Source of the DNA: Liquidambar formosana
Taxonomy: Eukaryota; Streptophyta; Magnoliopsida; Saxifragales; Altingiaceae
DNA: 64,000 nucleotides
Direction of reading: 5' to 3'
NCBI GenBank assembly: GCA_039720395.1
Contig: CM077831.1
Span: 20,071,542-20,135,541, forward strand
The notes under the pieces are model-generated. The model saw nothing but the letters and a program-made list of their open reading frames with translations, did no database searches and had not been told where the DNA came from. Shown piece after piece: positions 12,601 to 24,200 of the stretch. How positions within the stretch are numbered: the stretch's first letter is position 1; each line of letters starts with the position of its first letter. Position numbers and translations under genes: made by a program.

Positions 12601-15600
12601 AACACCTTGAGTAAAAATTGTTCATGTACATTATCTTTTGACAATTGTAGTCCAGGTTTTGTTCTTCTAATTTGAAACAATTTTGACTCTTCGAAATCAC
12701 CCAAAACTATAACCTTGCCAGTTGCCACCCAAGAAATTTGGATGCCGAATTCTTCCATCATAGTCGGAATTCCTTGCTGGTGATCTTCAAAACAAATTAA
12801 CTTGCAAATAATGGGAGTGATAATAAAATAAAGGGTAGATTACACTCCCCTCCTCTAAGGTTTGATGAAAATACAGGGACCACTTCTCTATTTTAAAATC
12901 ACTTTTCCCATATTGCCCCTTTTCTGCAGAGTTTGTCTGAGTTGGCTACCAAGCTGGATGTCTAGGATCCAAGTGGTTTGATAGAGCCTTGTTGCTTTGA
13001 CATAAAGATTCACTATATTAGCCTAGTTACATCTTGCACAAGCCCATTGCTAAACCATGTCTTTAGCTGCACTAATATGGCTGCATTATTTATTAAGTAA
13101 ATCCTCAGGCTCACCTTGAGTATAGATCACTGAAGTTCAAGATAAGACTCTTCTTTTTTTTTTCTTTTTTTTTCCTTTTTTTTTATAAGGTAAAAATTTT
13201 ATTAAAAAAAGGAAAAGCAAGGGCACACCCCTGTACACACGAGGTATACAAGAAGAAAGACCCAATCAAAACCAAGAACAGCTTAAAGTTGTAATCTATC
13301 TAAAAGAATCTGGGAAAGAAGGCCTGTTAGCAAAATCAGTCCGTTCTTTCCACTCGAAAAGAGCCTCAAAGATGCTTTTCTTAATTTTGTCAATAGACCA
13401 CTCCACCCCCTCAAAAGTCCGCCGATTTCTCTCTCTCCAAATCGTCCAAAAAATCGCATGGGGAAGCATCTTCCAAACTGAACCTGCATACTTATTTCCA
13501 CTCCTACACCACCATGCCTCCATCAAATAAAAAGTAGAGGGAGGCAGAACCCATTAACAACCAAAAATCTATAAACAAAAAGCCCAAATGTCCCCCACCA
13601 ATGTACAATGAAGGATGAGATGGTCAACTGATTCGGCATCCCTTTTGCACATCACACACCAGTTTGGCAGCAGAAAACCTCTCCTCTGCAAATTATCTAG
13701 TGTAACGCATTTACTCCACACTGCTGTCCAAACAAAGAAAGAGACCTTTGAAGGTACAGAGGATACCCAAACCTTGGGAGCTGGAAAAACTCCTCCATGA
13801 CTAGACAAGGAGTCACTATAAGACTTTACAGAAAATAAACCATTGGATTTCTTCCACCACACAATCCCATGCTCCTCTTTCCTATGTACAGGAATTGCAT
13901 ATAAATCAGCAAAAAAATTCATCACCTATTCTAGTTCCCATTCGTTGAGGTCCCTTTCAAACACCACAACCCAGCTCACCGTGGTATTGCCTACTAAAAG
14001 ATTGTCACCTACCCAAGCTCCCTGATTAACAGCTAAGGAGAAAAGAGTAAGATCTTTGTCTTTTAATGCACAATCCCCACACCAGACCACCACCTTCCAG
14101 AAACTATATGCCGACCATTCCCCATCTTGAATCGTACATTCTTCATGGAGGGATCCAAACCTGACCTAATAGCCTTCCATAACCCCACCCCATGAGGTCT
14201 ACGAGCATCAATAGACCACCAGCCCCCATCTGCACTCCCGTATTTCCACACCACCACCTGTCTCCAAAGAGCTTCACTCTCAGCCACAAATCTCTCCAGC
14301 CACTTTCCAAGTAGCGCTTGATTAACCAATCTAAGTGGTCTGATACCCAGCCCTCCAGCGGTCTTTGCAGAGCAAATAGTATCCCAACCTACCAAATGAA
14401 ACTTCTTCTCCCCTCCCAAGCCTGGCCATAAAAAATCCCTTCGTAGCTTTTCAAGTCTCCTCTATACAGAAGCTGGGATCGGAAACAGAGACATAAAATA
14501 GGTTGGGAGGCTGGACAGAGTGCTCCGGATCAAAGTGAGCTTACCCTCTTTAGAAAGATAGCTTTTTTTCCAAGAGGCCAACCTTTTCTCAAATCTTTCA
14601 ATAACCGAGTTCCAGCATCCTTAGATTTATAAGGGGCACCCAACAGCAAATCAAGATAAGTGGTAGGAAGGGAACCCACACCACAGCCCAAGTGAAAAGT
14701 TAAGTCCACAGCCTCCACCCTCTCTCAACTGGAATAACTTCACTCTTTCTCAAATTAATCCCAAGTCCAGAGACAGCCTCAAAGCACAATAACACGCATC
14801 TCAAGTATCGAAGTTGAGTCCCCTCCAGTTTACAAAAAATAATAGCATCATCTGTGTATAACAGGTGCGAGATAACGCCCAATCCCTGATCACTTCCCCT
14901 CATCTCAAAGCCATCAATGAGGTGTGCATCCACTGCCCTCTGCAAAAGTCTACTAAAAGCCTCCATAACAATAATAAATAAGAACAGGGATAAGGTTTAT
15001 TGTCACCTATGACCTACCTGTCTAAAGTTTTGAACTTTTTGGAAAATATACACAAAGCAATTAATTTTCATCTATATTTTTTCTTGTGTTTAATTATAAG
15101 ACATTTTTTCAAATGGCCTCTCTTTTTTTTCCCCAATTCTCATATAGTTTCGACCAAAAGCAACACATTAAAATTCATATGTGCATTATTAGCACTAAAA
15201 AAAAAAAAAAGTAAGGGCTTGGATTGAGTCGTGTAACTATAAGTATATCCCCCGGGTGAAGGCATGTTGGAAAATTAATTTAATGCATTTGTATTTAGAA
15301 TTTGATATAAGAAATTTTTAATACTCCCACCATGCCACTTTGTTTGATCACTTTTTCCATTTTGGGATGTTCCAAAATGTTGGATTACTTCTAAAAGTCA
15401 AAGCAACAGATTGCTTTGCTTTCTCAAAATAGCCTTACTCTATTTAAAATTACAATTACTATACCAACAGTCACATCGATTAACACTTTTTAGGAGGGTT
15501 AAATTGGAAAGCTCAAAATTAAATAGGTGACATGGCAATGCATTAAATGCCTCACCTTAATATGTGTGCTTGGTCAAAGTGGTTCAAACAAAGAGGAAGG

Positions 15601-18549
15601 GAGGGAGTAATCAATATTATGTTTTATGGCATGAGCCATTCAAGCAATCCAAAGTAGGAGCTATTTACTAAATTTGTAAAGTAGCATAAGTCCAATGAAC
15701 AAATACAAATTTTTATCAAAACATTGTGTTTTAATTGAAAAATAATAATACTACACTGCAGGTAAAATTGTAAATTAACGACAATTGTTTTTGATAAGGA
15801 ACAAATTGTATTGATCAACAAGAAGAATACAAATTGGACAAGGTGTCCAATAGAGAAACCAAAAAATACAGCAAATCCCAGACCCTACAAAACAGAACGC
15901 CAAAAAACACAGCAAAAGAAACACTAACAGCCCTCATAACCTAAATGAGAGCCAGACCCAAACCAGAGAACAGAAGTACAGAACACCTCAAGGAGGGTAG
16001 GAGTGACAAATTAACGACAATTGTTAACGACATCAAGCCAATGTTAATGGCAGGGGCCGGGAGTGTACTTCCTAAAAATGGAGGAGGAGGTCTTTGTATT
16101 TACGACAAACCTCAATGTAGGCAAGTTTAATTTACCCTATAATAAAATTCTTCACCACCTGTACAAAATGTTTTTTTGATTCTTATATCTTTCTCTATAT
16201 CATTCATGATTCATGATCTATACTAAACATTGGGAACTAGGTACTTCAAACTCATTCCTTTGCATTTTGTTTGGTTTGTCTAAAGAATGAGAAGTATTTG
16301 TTTCTCTCTCGTTCTTTTTGAAAATCAAACAGAGTCATAGAGTATTAAGGATATGACCAACAAATGGGGTTAAAAAAGAAAGAAGGTTTAAAGAAGGATA
16401 TGCATTGACACCCAGCAAACATAACGAAAAATGTTAAACATAAACACCAAAGCACAAATTACTAAAGCTCTGTTTGTTTAAATGGAAAAAAAAAAATCAG
16501 GAGGAGAGGTGTTTATGCTGTTTAATGACATTACATATCTTTGTGACCATCACTGTTAAGTTGTATTTTTGAAAAATTTTAAAAACAGAGATGAGCAAGG
16601 CTGGTTTGTCCAGCATATTTTGTGAGAAGTACTATGCCAACACGGAAAACCCACCCATCCACCCCCCCCCCCCCCAAAAAAAAAAAAAAAAAAAAGAGGA
16701 GGGGGAAAAAGAGAATGGAAAATCACCCAGTATTTTGAAAGAGACGTAGAATGGTTATCAACAAAGAACAGATATTCTTGTGTGCTATGCACAACAATAG
16801 TGGCAGTTTCACAATACAATTTCCAAGATTGCTCTTTCCCAATCACCAAACAGAGCTGTAGTTAAATAATAAAAGAGATACAAAAACAAGGTAGAGGAGA
16901 AAGTATATACTAAACGAACCTCCCTAATATCATCAACCGTGTGCGATCTTAATGGAATATTGGCGAATGTTTTCATATTCAGCTTTAGTAAATCTTGAAC
17001 TTTGACGTATCCATCATTACGCATGTTCAAATTCAATTCAGAAGCCATATGCCGCAAAATACGTGTCCTGGAAATATTATAAAGAGAACAGAATATTACA
17101 ATAATTGTGCAAGTCATCAAGTTATAAGTACAATCATAATTCACATACTATTCCTTCTTACATTCTTGTTGGTCACCAAATAGGGGAGAAGAAGGCAAAA
17201 TATTTTGAGCCTTATGTTCATGGAAAAATTGGAAAACTCGACAAAAAAAAAGTCAAAAAGTTGTATTACACTCGAATAAAGTGAAGTTCTTAGTTTTATC
17301 AGATCTTAAATAAGGAAAATTTTAAGAGTAAAAAATTTGATTTCTTTTTCTATTGCGAAATTATTTTTGGCAACCGAACAGAGCAAAAAATAAATATATA
17401 AACAAAACAAAAACAAGTGTCAAATTTAAAATATTCTTCAAAACTCTAATTACCCACGCAGTTAGATTTATTCTTGTACTTCTTAAAAATTCAAATTCAA
17501 AGCTCATTAATCAAAATCGAACTAAATCAGATATTAGACATCAATGGGGAAAAGTAATGACTATTCATTTAGCTACATATATGCACATTTATGCAGCTTT
17601 GATCATTTGTGGAATATCCTGAATGTCTCATACGATCATGGCCGTCCGTGGGCAACACGAGTGCGCATAGATGCACGCGTGTCATCCACAGACAACATTG
17701 ATCGTGCGTGTGGGATAGTCTGGGATATCCCCTACATTAACAACCCTCCACATTTACGTACGTATATATAATTATATACCTCAAAAAAAGAACACGAAGA
17801 ATAAGGTGTAATTGTACTTACAATAGTCTTCCGAGAGCATCAATTTTATCTTTGCCAGAGCCACCACCACCACGGCCTCTTGATCTTTGGCGATCATCTT
17901 TCGTCTCCAAACCTCTTCCCCTACCACCACTGCCACGAAAACAAAATGATAGTATCGTAAAATAAGTCACCAATTTTTCTTCAGAAAATACCTAAATGCT
18001 CCGCTTGTTGCCGAGAAAATGCAGGAAAAGAATAGAAACGAAATCAAATCTCAGGATTTTATCAATTTTAATTATTTTTTCCCTATCTCACTTCTATTAG
18101 CAACCAAACGAATTAAAAAATAAAATAAAAATGAAGAGAAGTGAGAGAGCAGGGAAACTTATGAAGACTGAAAATAAAATACCCATAGCACCCGTTTGGT
18201 TGCTGAGAAAGAGAAATCAAAGAAATTTTCCATCATCTAAAACATATAAAACAAAAACAATTCAGATTTTCAATTTCTGTTGTCTTATCACAATTTTCTC
18301 GGCAAGCAAACATAGGCAAAACGACTATGAATCAAAGTTAGGGATTGAAAAGAGAAGTGAGAGAAAATACCTTGTACTGGAATGAGCAAAAACTGAGGAG
18401 GAGGAGCTCTTGTAGTTGTCTGTATTGTCCATGAAACCTAGGGCACGCGAGCTGGTGAGGAAAAATGCAGCCGCTGGAGTGACAGGTGGCAAGGAAACAA
18501 CGCAATAACGTAGAATTCGGAGACTGCTGTTGGTCGCTGAAGCCCACAT
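6155..18549 (-). CDS. TPT1: tRNA 2'-phosphotransferase (Tpt1/KptA family), 8 exons
   Basis: Coding exons, in transcript order: 18549-18371, 17929-17822, 17067-16920, 12189-12100, 8887-8833, 8724-8602, 6482-6426 and 6279-6155. All junctions are GT-AG and the frame is kept, giving 294 aa. Tpt1 transfers the splice-junction 2'-phosphate of ligated tRNA to NAD+. The four catalytic positions of the family are present: R101-H102 (ILRHMASEL), R167 (LLIRANQGH) and R237 (SGIRRDVNV); HGTYKKNL lies at 198-205. The first ~40 residues are rich in Ser, Arg and hydrophobics with no acidic residue, resembling an organelle presequence. A second in-frame Met at codon 40 (18432-18430) could start a form without it. 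An RG/G-rich linker (61-84) precedes the catalytic domain. The gene is long because intron 3 (12190-16919) and intron 4 (8888-12099) are filled with LINE and Mutator-like insertions. It is divergent from the transferase gene to the right. Confidence 0.93.
6565..6598. repeat. Poly(C) tract of 34 bp
   Basis: An uninterrupted run of C within TPT1 intron 6 (6483-8601), followed by an A-rich stretch. Its exact length is likely to be unreliable. Confidence 0.85.
6919..7390 (-). mobile_element. LINE 3'-tail-like fragment interrupted by a SINE
   Basis: A long poly(T) is followed by a GGATCAGCAATGAAAATATA stretch, resembling the (T)n-GATAAGG-A-rich pattern of the LINE tails at 10877, 13150 and 15790 on the same strand. 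A SINE with its own target duplication is inserted at 7102. The right limit is approximate and no duplication was found for this fragment. Confidence 0.4.
7102..7290 (+). mobile_element. tRNA-derived SINE, 189 bp, with 13-bp target duplication
   Basis: Begins with a tRNA-like head: an A-box-like TAGCTCAGTTGG (7111-7122) and a B-box-like GGTCCTGAGTTCAACTC. Perfect 13-bp direct repeats TAAAAATAAAGAA flank it at 7089-7101 and 7291-7303. The head does not extend to a full tRNA cloverleaf with CCA-end pairing, so this is a SINE and not a tRNA gene. Located in TPT1 intron 6. Confidence 0.75.
9297..10171. mobile_element. Mutator-like non-autonomous element, 875 bp, 9-bp target duplication
   Basis: Terminal inverted repeats GGGGAAATTAGGGAGAAGTC and AGGGAATTTAGCCATAAGTC (reverse complement of the right end) agree at most positions. 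The 9-bp direct repeat ATGTTTTTG flanks it at 9288-9296 and 10172-10180, the size typical of Mutator-superfamily insertions. There is no transposase. A second, inverted copy lies at 10858-12040. In TPT1 intron 4. Confidence 0.7.
10877..11014 (-). mobile_element. LINE 3'-tail insertion with 12-bp target duplication
   Basis: Poly(T) followed by GATAAGGTAAATGTGTATTA, read as a LINE 3' end with poly(A) on the minus strand. TAGCCACAAGTC is repeated at 10865-10876 and 11015-11026. It splits the inverted Mutator-like copy, so it inserted later. It is 5'-truncated and carries no coding sequence. Confidence 0.7.
11131..11311. repeat. Three tandem 60-bp units
   Basis: Units starting GAAAAATCC at 11131, 11191 and 11251, with a partial fourth at 11312. 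The opposite-strand Mutator-like copy (about 9960-10060) carries two related units, so copy number differs between the two element copies. Confidence 0.75.
13150..14998 (-). mobile_element. 5'-truncated L1-type LINE, coding frame broken
   Basis: The minus strand encodes pieces of a non-LTR retrotransposon ORF2. Reading from the right: the end of the reverse transcriptase ([12 protein letters not shown], with the YxDD-type catalytic motif, about 14860), a [19 protein letters not shown] segment (about 14390) and a zf-RVT-like C-terminus with C-x2-C and H-x3-C spacing (CVMCKRD and HLILHC, about 13600-13660). The frames are interrupted, so it is dead. The poly(A) end appears as interrupted poly(T) at about 13150-13185. 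It occupies TPT1 intron 3. No clear target duplication was found. Confidence 0.85.
15790..16007 (-). mobile_element. LINE 3'-tail insertion with 18-bp target duplication
   Basis: A 218-bp insert beginning TTGATAAGGAACAAATTG is flanked by perfect 18-bp repeats AAATTAACGACAATTGTT at 15772-15789 and 16008-16025. The sequence after the short T-run follows the pattern of the other LINE tails. In TPT1 intron 3. Confidence 0.7.
16661..16695. repeat. Poly(C) followed by poly(A)
   Basis: A run of C passes directly into a run of A within TPT1 intron 3. Apart from this, no structure was recognised in the intron between 16026 and 16919. Confidence 0.6.
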
Positions 18550-19740
18550 GGATTTGTGGAAGCGGGAACTCCTACGGCGGTGAGGAAGACGAAGGTGGTG
18601 ATACCGTACGAGTGCGGTGTTTAATTTTCAATAGCGGGAGGTTGATCTTTTCCGTACACGTGGATGATAAGCGCATCGAATGGTCATTATTGGTAGGTTG
18701 TGGGACCTCTTTGTGCACAGCCCCACAGAGTGTTGTTTTTCTCTTTCTTTTTGGCTAAAAAATAGGTTAACACATACACACGCACCAGATAAAAAAATGG
18801 AAACCAAAATAGGCAAATCCCACACCTCTATTATGACCCTAGGGCTCCGCTCTCTCGTCCTATTACAGCGTCACCATTATTTAGGAACCCTCTTCCTTGG
18901 CATGAAAAACCTTAATTCTTTGGCATCAAATACCTTGGATCAGAGTTGATTGAGTGCAAGACGTGTTGAATCTCAAGGACTGATTACACAAATTAGAGCT
19001 ATGTAGCTGTCACGCGGATATGCATATTTGCCATGTAGGATTCCAAGCCATACAATCCCATCCGAGATGATCTGCACGTGATGAATTCCTTTATTTCTTG
19101 GTTGTCCATTTAAGGGCAAATTGCAAATTCTAGATGTCATCATGAGAAGCTCTAGATGCTACTTCTGCCAAGAGTTTCCTGAAACTTTACATCATATTTG
19201 CTTTGGGTGCAATTACAGCAGAGAAGCTTAGCAAACCATCAGGGAATTCAAAATGCCCTTGATTTAAAGAGTAAAAAGGTTAGTAGTTAAGAAATACGAA
19301 CACTTCTCTAGAGGTGCCATGTCCGTATCAGACACGTATCAGATACAACACTCCTCCAACACACCTTCAACACGATACTTATCTCTTCCCATCTTTTTTG
19401 TATTTTTAATAGTCTTCCTTGTCCTTTTTGTCTTATTTTATCAATGAATAATTTTATTAAGATTTTCGAAAACAATACAAAATATGCATTTTAAATGATG
19501 AATGTGAAGTTATATGATATTATCTAACTATATACATAAAATATACATTTTATTAATAACATGCCCTCGCCGTGTCATGTCTTAGATTTTAAAAAATTTG
19601 TTGTGTTGACATATTTGTGTCGTATCGTAATTGTGTCTAGTATCCGTGCTTCTCAGGTTAGTAGCGTACATCGACTCCTCTACTATTTCCATTACAAATT
19701 TCCAGACGTAATGAGGGAAAAGGGATCCCACGTAAATATA
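18550..19740. other. Intergenic region between divergent TPT1 and transferase genes
   Basis: Should hold both promoters. A CACGTG G-box core lies at about 18656. From about 19300 to 19660 there is a repeat whose ends carry clustered GTGTC/GACAC motifs (CGTATCAGACACGTATCAGA at the left, GTGTCTAGTATCCGTGCTTC at the right); a related copy lies near 48650-49140 in EPSPS intron 1. No coding sequence was recognised. Confidence 0.5.
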
Positions 19741-21055
19741 ACAGAAACACTATTCTTTTCTTTCTTCTGTTAAAAATTATAGACGGAGGTGAGGTTCTTC
19801 CTGAGATCAGTGATCACAATTTATGCTCACACACTCTCTCTCTCCGGTAAGGCTGTCTCTCTCTCTCTCTCTCTCTCTCTCGCTATGTTACCGCCATATG
19901 AATTATTAATTTCCAGTTTATAAATCTTTGAAACAGTGACTTTTATAAATGCTTTTTCGTTTTTCATATTCCTTAAATCTCTATGATTTCACATGCTGAA
20001 ATCCTTTTGATACCTTTAAGAATTAGGGTTTTAGGGTTTTCTGTTGCTTTAGTCTGTAATCTCTCCTGCAACATCGATGGCAAAATTTGAAATTTGGGTT
20101 TGACTATTTTTTTAAAAACATTTAAAATTTTGTTTTTGCTTTTTCCAGATTCTGTGGCATATTTTGTTCTGCAGTTTGAATCTGGGTCATCACAAGACCC
20201 AATTCTTATAGAAGGAAATTTTTATTTGTATTATAAACTTGTGAGTCGTTTTATTTAACTTGACCGATGTGGGCAAAAGAAGCTCTTGAGTTAGTTTGAG
20301 CCATCTAGGGCGAAATGGAATCCACAATTGTTTGTAAAGTTTCAGTTGGTACAGGGAAGAATGGTATTAGGGTTGTTTGAAATACAAAGATTGGTCATTT
20401 TCTGGTCAATGAGCTCAACATAGTAGGGCTTTGTGTTAAACTTTGTTAGATAGGCCCCAATTAGGAAAGGCGCGTTGAGCCCCAATTAGCGTGGATTTGA
20501 ATGTTTGCCCGCTGATGATGCTAATATTGTGGGTGTTTTTGGGATGTGAAAATTAGATACCTCAACTGTATGCACTGAACTAGTCAACCCTTTAAGTTTG
20601 ATATAAATAAATTACACAATGAAAAAAAAAAAAAAAAAAAAATCAGTTTGATGAAGACATTGGATTGAAAAAAAAAAGGTGAATCTAGAATTATAGCATA
20701 AGGCTTAATAGTCGATGGAAACATGAAATGTATAATGTTCATAGGCGTTTGCTCCTTTAGCAGCTGGATCAGTGTAGAATAACTTGTATGGATGAAGGGT
20801 GGGATTTCATTCTCGTTTGCCAGTCTGTATTGGGAATACATGATTTGCAGCTTCATGGCTGAGGATGAATGGTTTCTTTTTTAGAAGTGTGTGGTCTGCC
20901 CTAATAAACCTGCAGAGATTCGTCATGCCTTATTTTCTTGTGTGAACATACTGCTATCAGAATCTAGACAATTGCATACCTAAAATTTTTTAAGGGCATG
21001 TATTTTTGATTTCTTGGGAGCTTGTGATATAAGTTGTGATTTATCTTCCATCATC

Positions 21056-21087
<32 letters not shown>

Positions 21088-21273
21088 TAAAAAGATGCAT
21101 GATGGTGTTTGAGTATTTATTTATTTTTTTCTTCGTTTGTGCAGCCATGATAAAGCAGAAGACCAGTGGCACAGGAAAGGAATATCTTATAAGTTCTTCT
21201 TTCCTTTGATTTTTTTAATTATTTCTTGGTGGTGTTGACTGAATCAGCTGATCCTTAGAAAGATTTGTCAGGC
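19741..21273 (+). promoter_or_regulatory. Probable 5' leader and leader intron of the transferase gene
   Basis: A CT-rich segment leads to a good donor (CTCCG|GTAAG at 19846/19847). A matching acceptor, TTTGTGCAG, ends at 21144, 130 bp before the chosen start codon. The leader exon after it contains an upstream ATG (21147) opening a 20-codon frame that stops at 21209, before the main ATG at 21274. The transcription start is inferred, not seen. A (TTA)n microsatellite lies near 21060-21086. Confidence 0.45.
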
Positions 21274-24200
21274 ATGAGAGTATGCAGTGGATGGCGGTGT
21301 CTCCTCTTCTGTCTTCCTCTCATTTTCTTCCTTCCTCATCTGTTCTCTGGTGATTTTTTCCGTCTGATCTTCAACTAACTTTACCATTAATTTTCTTTTC
21401 TATTCATTAATAATGGAGACTTAGGACATTTGCTGTATTTTACAGTTATCGAATTGCACCAAGACTCAACTGTAGAAGATCTGCACATAAAACACAAAAA
21501 ATTTGACCATCTGGTTCTTGGGCCTGCTGCTGGTCAGGGTTTACGAGATCGATTGCAATGCCAAGGTTATTGCATTCTCCTTGTTCAAGATAGATTAGTT
21601 TGTTATAATGCCTTCAAGACTTGCATTTTATAGATCATTAAAATCATATATTTAATTCTGAAACATTTTGTTTTGACTCCGCAGTTTTTCATATTCAATC
21701 TATTGCTTTACAAAACGAACAAGCTTTTTTGACTTATTACTTATAATTAATTGGGTTTATTAGCTAGTAGGTGGTTGTCCATACCATTAAAACTAGGTCT
21801 GTTGTAACCCTGCACTTGCTTAGTGCGTCTCTAGTGGTTTGTTTTATTTTGCCTGTGCTATTTCTGTTTTATCACTTGCTACAGTATGAAATGCTATAAC
21901 TTGATACAATATGCTTCGATGGTGCAAATGACACAATATGCAATTTTTTTTCACAACCACCATTTCCTCCCTTTTTCTTAACCACCCTTATGCTAAATAC
22001 AACAATGTAGCACAAGGTTGTGCTATTGCTATTTTTTGGCACTCTTTTAGCACACCACTGGAGATGTTCTTAGAAGTTTCTTTTTATTTTGAACCTAGAT
22101 GCATGGTCGTCCTATCTTTTATATTTGGACCCTTCACCTAAACAACCAATCTCCTGTCCAACATGAAATGACATGGATGTGGGTATGGGATATGCATCTG
22201 AGAATAATAAGTTCCAATTTCTAATATGGGCCTTTTTGTTAGACTGGGTATCTACCAGACCTTTGGACATGCATCCAGCATTAACGTGTCATTAAAAATG
22301 TTTTGAAACTAGAATTCTCTTCTCACCTTAAGACATTGTAACATATGGACTTGTATAATGTCACATTTCAAATTTATTAATTCTTAGTGCTTTTTATATT
22401 GGCTAGACCTAATGGAACATATACATAGTTAGCTCTCTTTGTTGCTTTATTTCTTTATTTCTTTCATTTTTTTTTATTAAAGATTTGTTCATCTACACAT
22501 ACTGAAAGTCTCCATGCCCTAAGATATGTTGGTTGTGTGAAAAAAAAAAAAACTCCTGTACTTGAGTCTCCTGAGTTGTTGCTAAATGGTCTAACGTATT
22601 TTCATGGTTTGCATTGTTGCAGGCATCAAAGCTCTTAACAGGACCCATTTTTCAACCTCCTCCCACACCTCTGATTTTGGAGAGAACATTTCCTTTGTCA
22701 CCGTCTTTACCATTTATAACTCCTCTCTTGATGGGCATGTGGATAGATCATCAAACTTGGTTACTGTTGGGAACACTTCGTACAATAAGGTGGAAAGGTC
22801 AATGGCCATTTTGAATGGCTTCATTAATTTCATTCAGGTAGTTCTTTAGTATAAATCCATTCAATAATGTTCAACACGCATCTGGTTGAAACATCAACAA
22901 GAAGCTTTACAACTCTTTTGCATATTTTCAGAAAACTTAGGTGTTTGACTTCCAAGAGAATACTAAACCATATTCGGTTATGTTGCAAAAATAGAAAGGT
23001 TGTTATTCTATTTAACTAACATCATGGCTACTTAGTAATTACTAAGACTAGTGTAAAAGTTTAAGCTTTTACAAGTTATGCTACTTTATATCATTGTAAT
23101 TATGTACATGAAATATTTCATTTGAAACTCTGAAATATTTTTTTCTTCCTTGAAGGGACATCTGTACTCCCTTATACACTGTTATCGTTTCGCAAAATTA
23201 GTGATGATCCTTCTTTTGTCTCTATTATTATTATTATTATGTTTTTTTTAAAAAGGTTCTTTCCAGTAAAAAAATGGCACTATCGCAGAATATGGTCTAA
23301 TATGTATTAGAGTGAATTGGATTTGTTTAATGGCCCATAGTCATTTCTATTGCAATTTTACGTAATTCAGGAGTCATATCAACTCTTTATGCTTAATATG
23401 TAATATTTGCAGGTGACAATGCCCCAGAGCAACATAATCATTCTTACTGATCCAGCATCTGATATTTCGTTGCACAGAAATAGGGTCATTATATATCCGA
23501 TTCAAGGTGAATATTCACGAGACAAGTTGATGCTTCAAAGAATCAGGTCTTACATTGTAAGAGCACATTGCACTAATTAATAGGTAGAATATTCTTGTTG
23601 TTGAGGAATAGCTGCTGTTCAGCTATGTTTTATAGTGTATTCCCCCCCCCCCTGGGGCCCCCCGCAGCCACTCTTCTTTATTTATTTATAGAAATCTTAA
23701 GTTATTTGTGTTTTCTTCATTGATTGACTGATGCATACTTTAGCACCCCGCTCTTACCTTTCGTCTCAATTATGTGGAAAGTAATTTGTAACTCATGGCT
23801 TTCTTTTGGTGCTTTCATACATTTTCCTCAGGGGGGTTCTTAAAGTTTTATCATTATCCAGACGTATCAGTTGAAAGGATTTTGTTGTACAAAACAAATG
23901 TTAAATCACAATGCTAGCATAAGGAAAACTTAATAACAATTTTTTTACAGCAACACAGTATTATTCTTTGACATGTTCAATTGATTTTCTGTCTACACAG
24001 GCCTTTTTAGAAGCAAAGCTGAAGGAGCATTCTCAGATGCAGGGGGAGATAAACCATTACATCTTCACTGACTCGGATATGGCAGTGGTTGATGATCTAG
24101 GACAAATATTTCACAACTACCCAAATTTTCATTTGGCTGTCACCTTCCGGAACAACAAAGAACAACCTCTGAATTCAGGATTTATAGCAGTCCGAGGCAC

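Noticed and set aside
13283..14966. Several minus-strand frames as independent genes
   Set aside because: All are pieces of one LINE ORF2 (reverse transcriptase end and zf-RVT-like region) broken by frameshifts.
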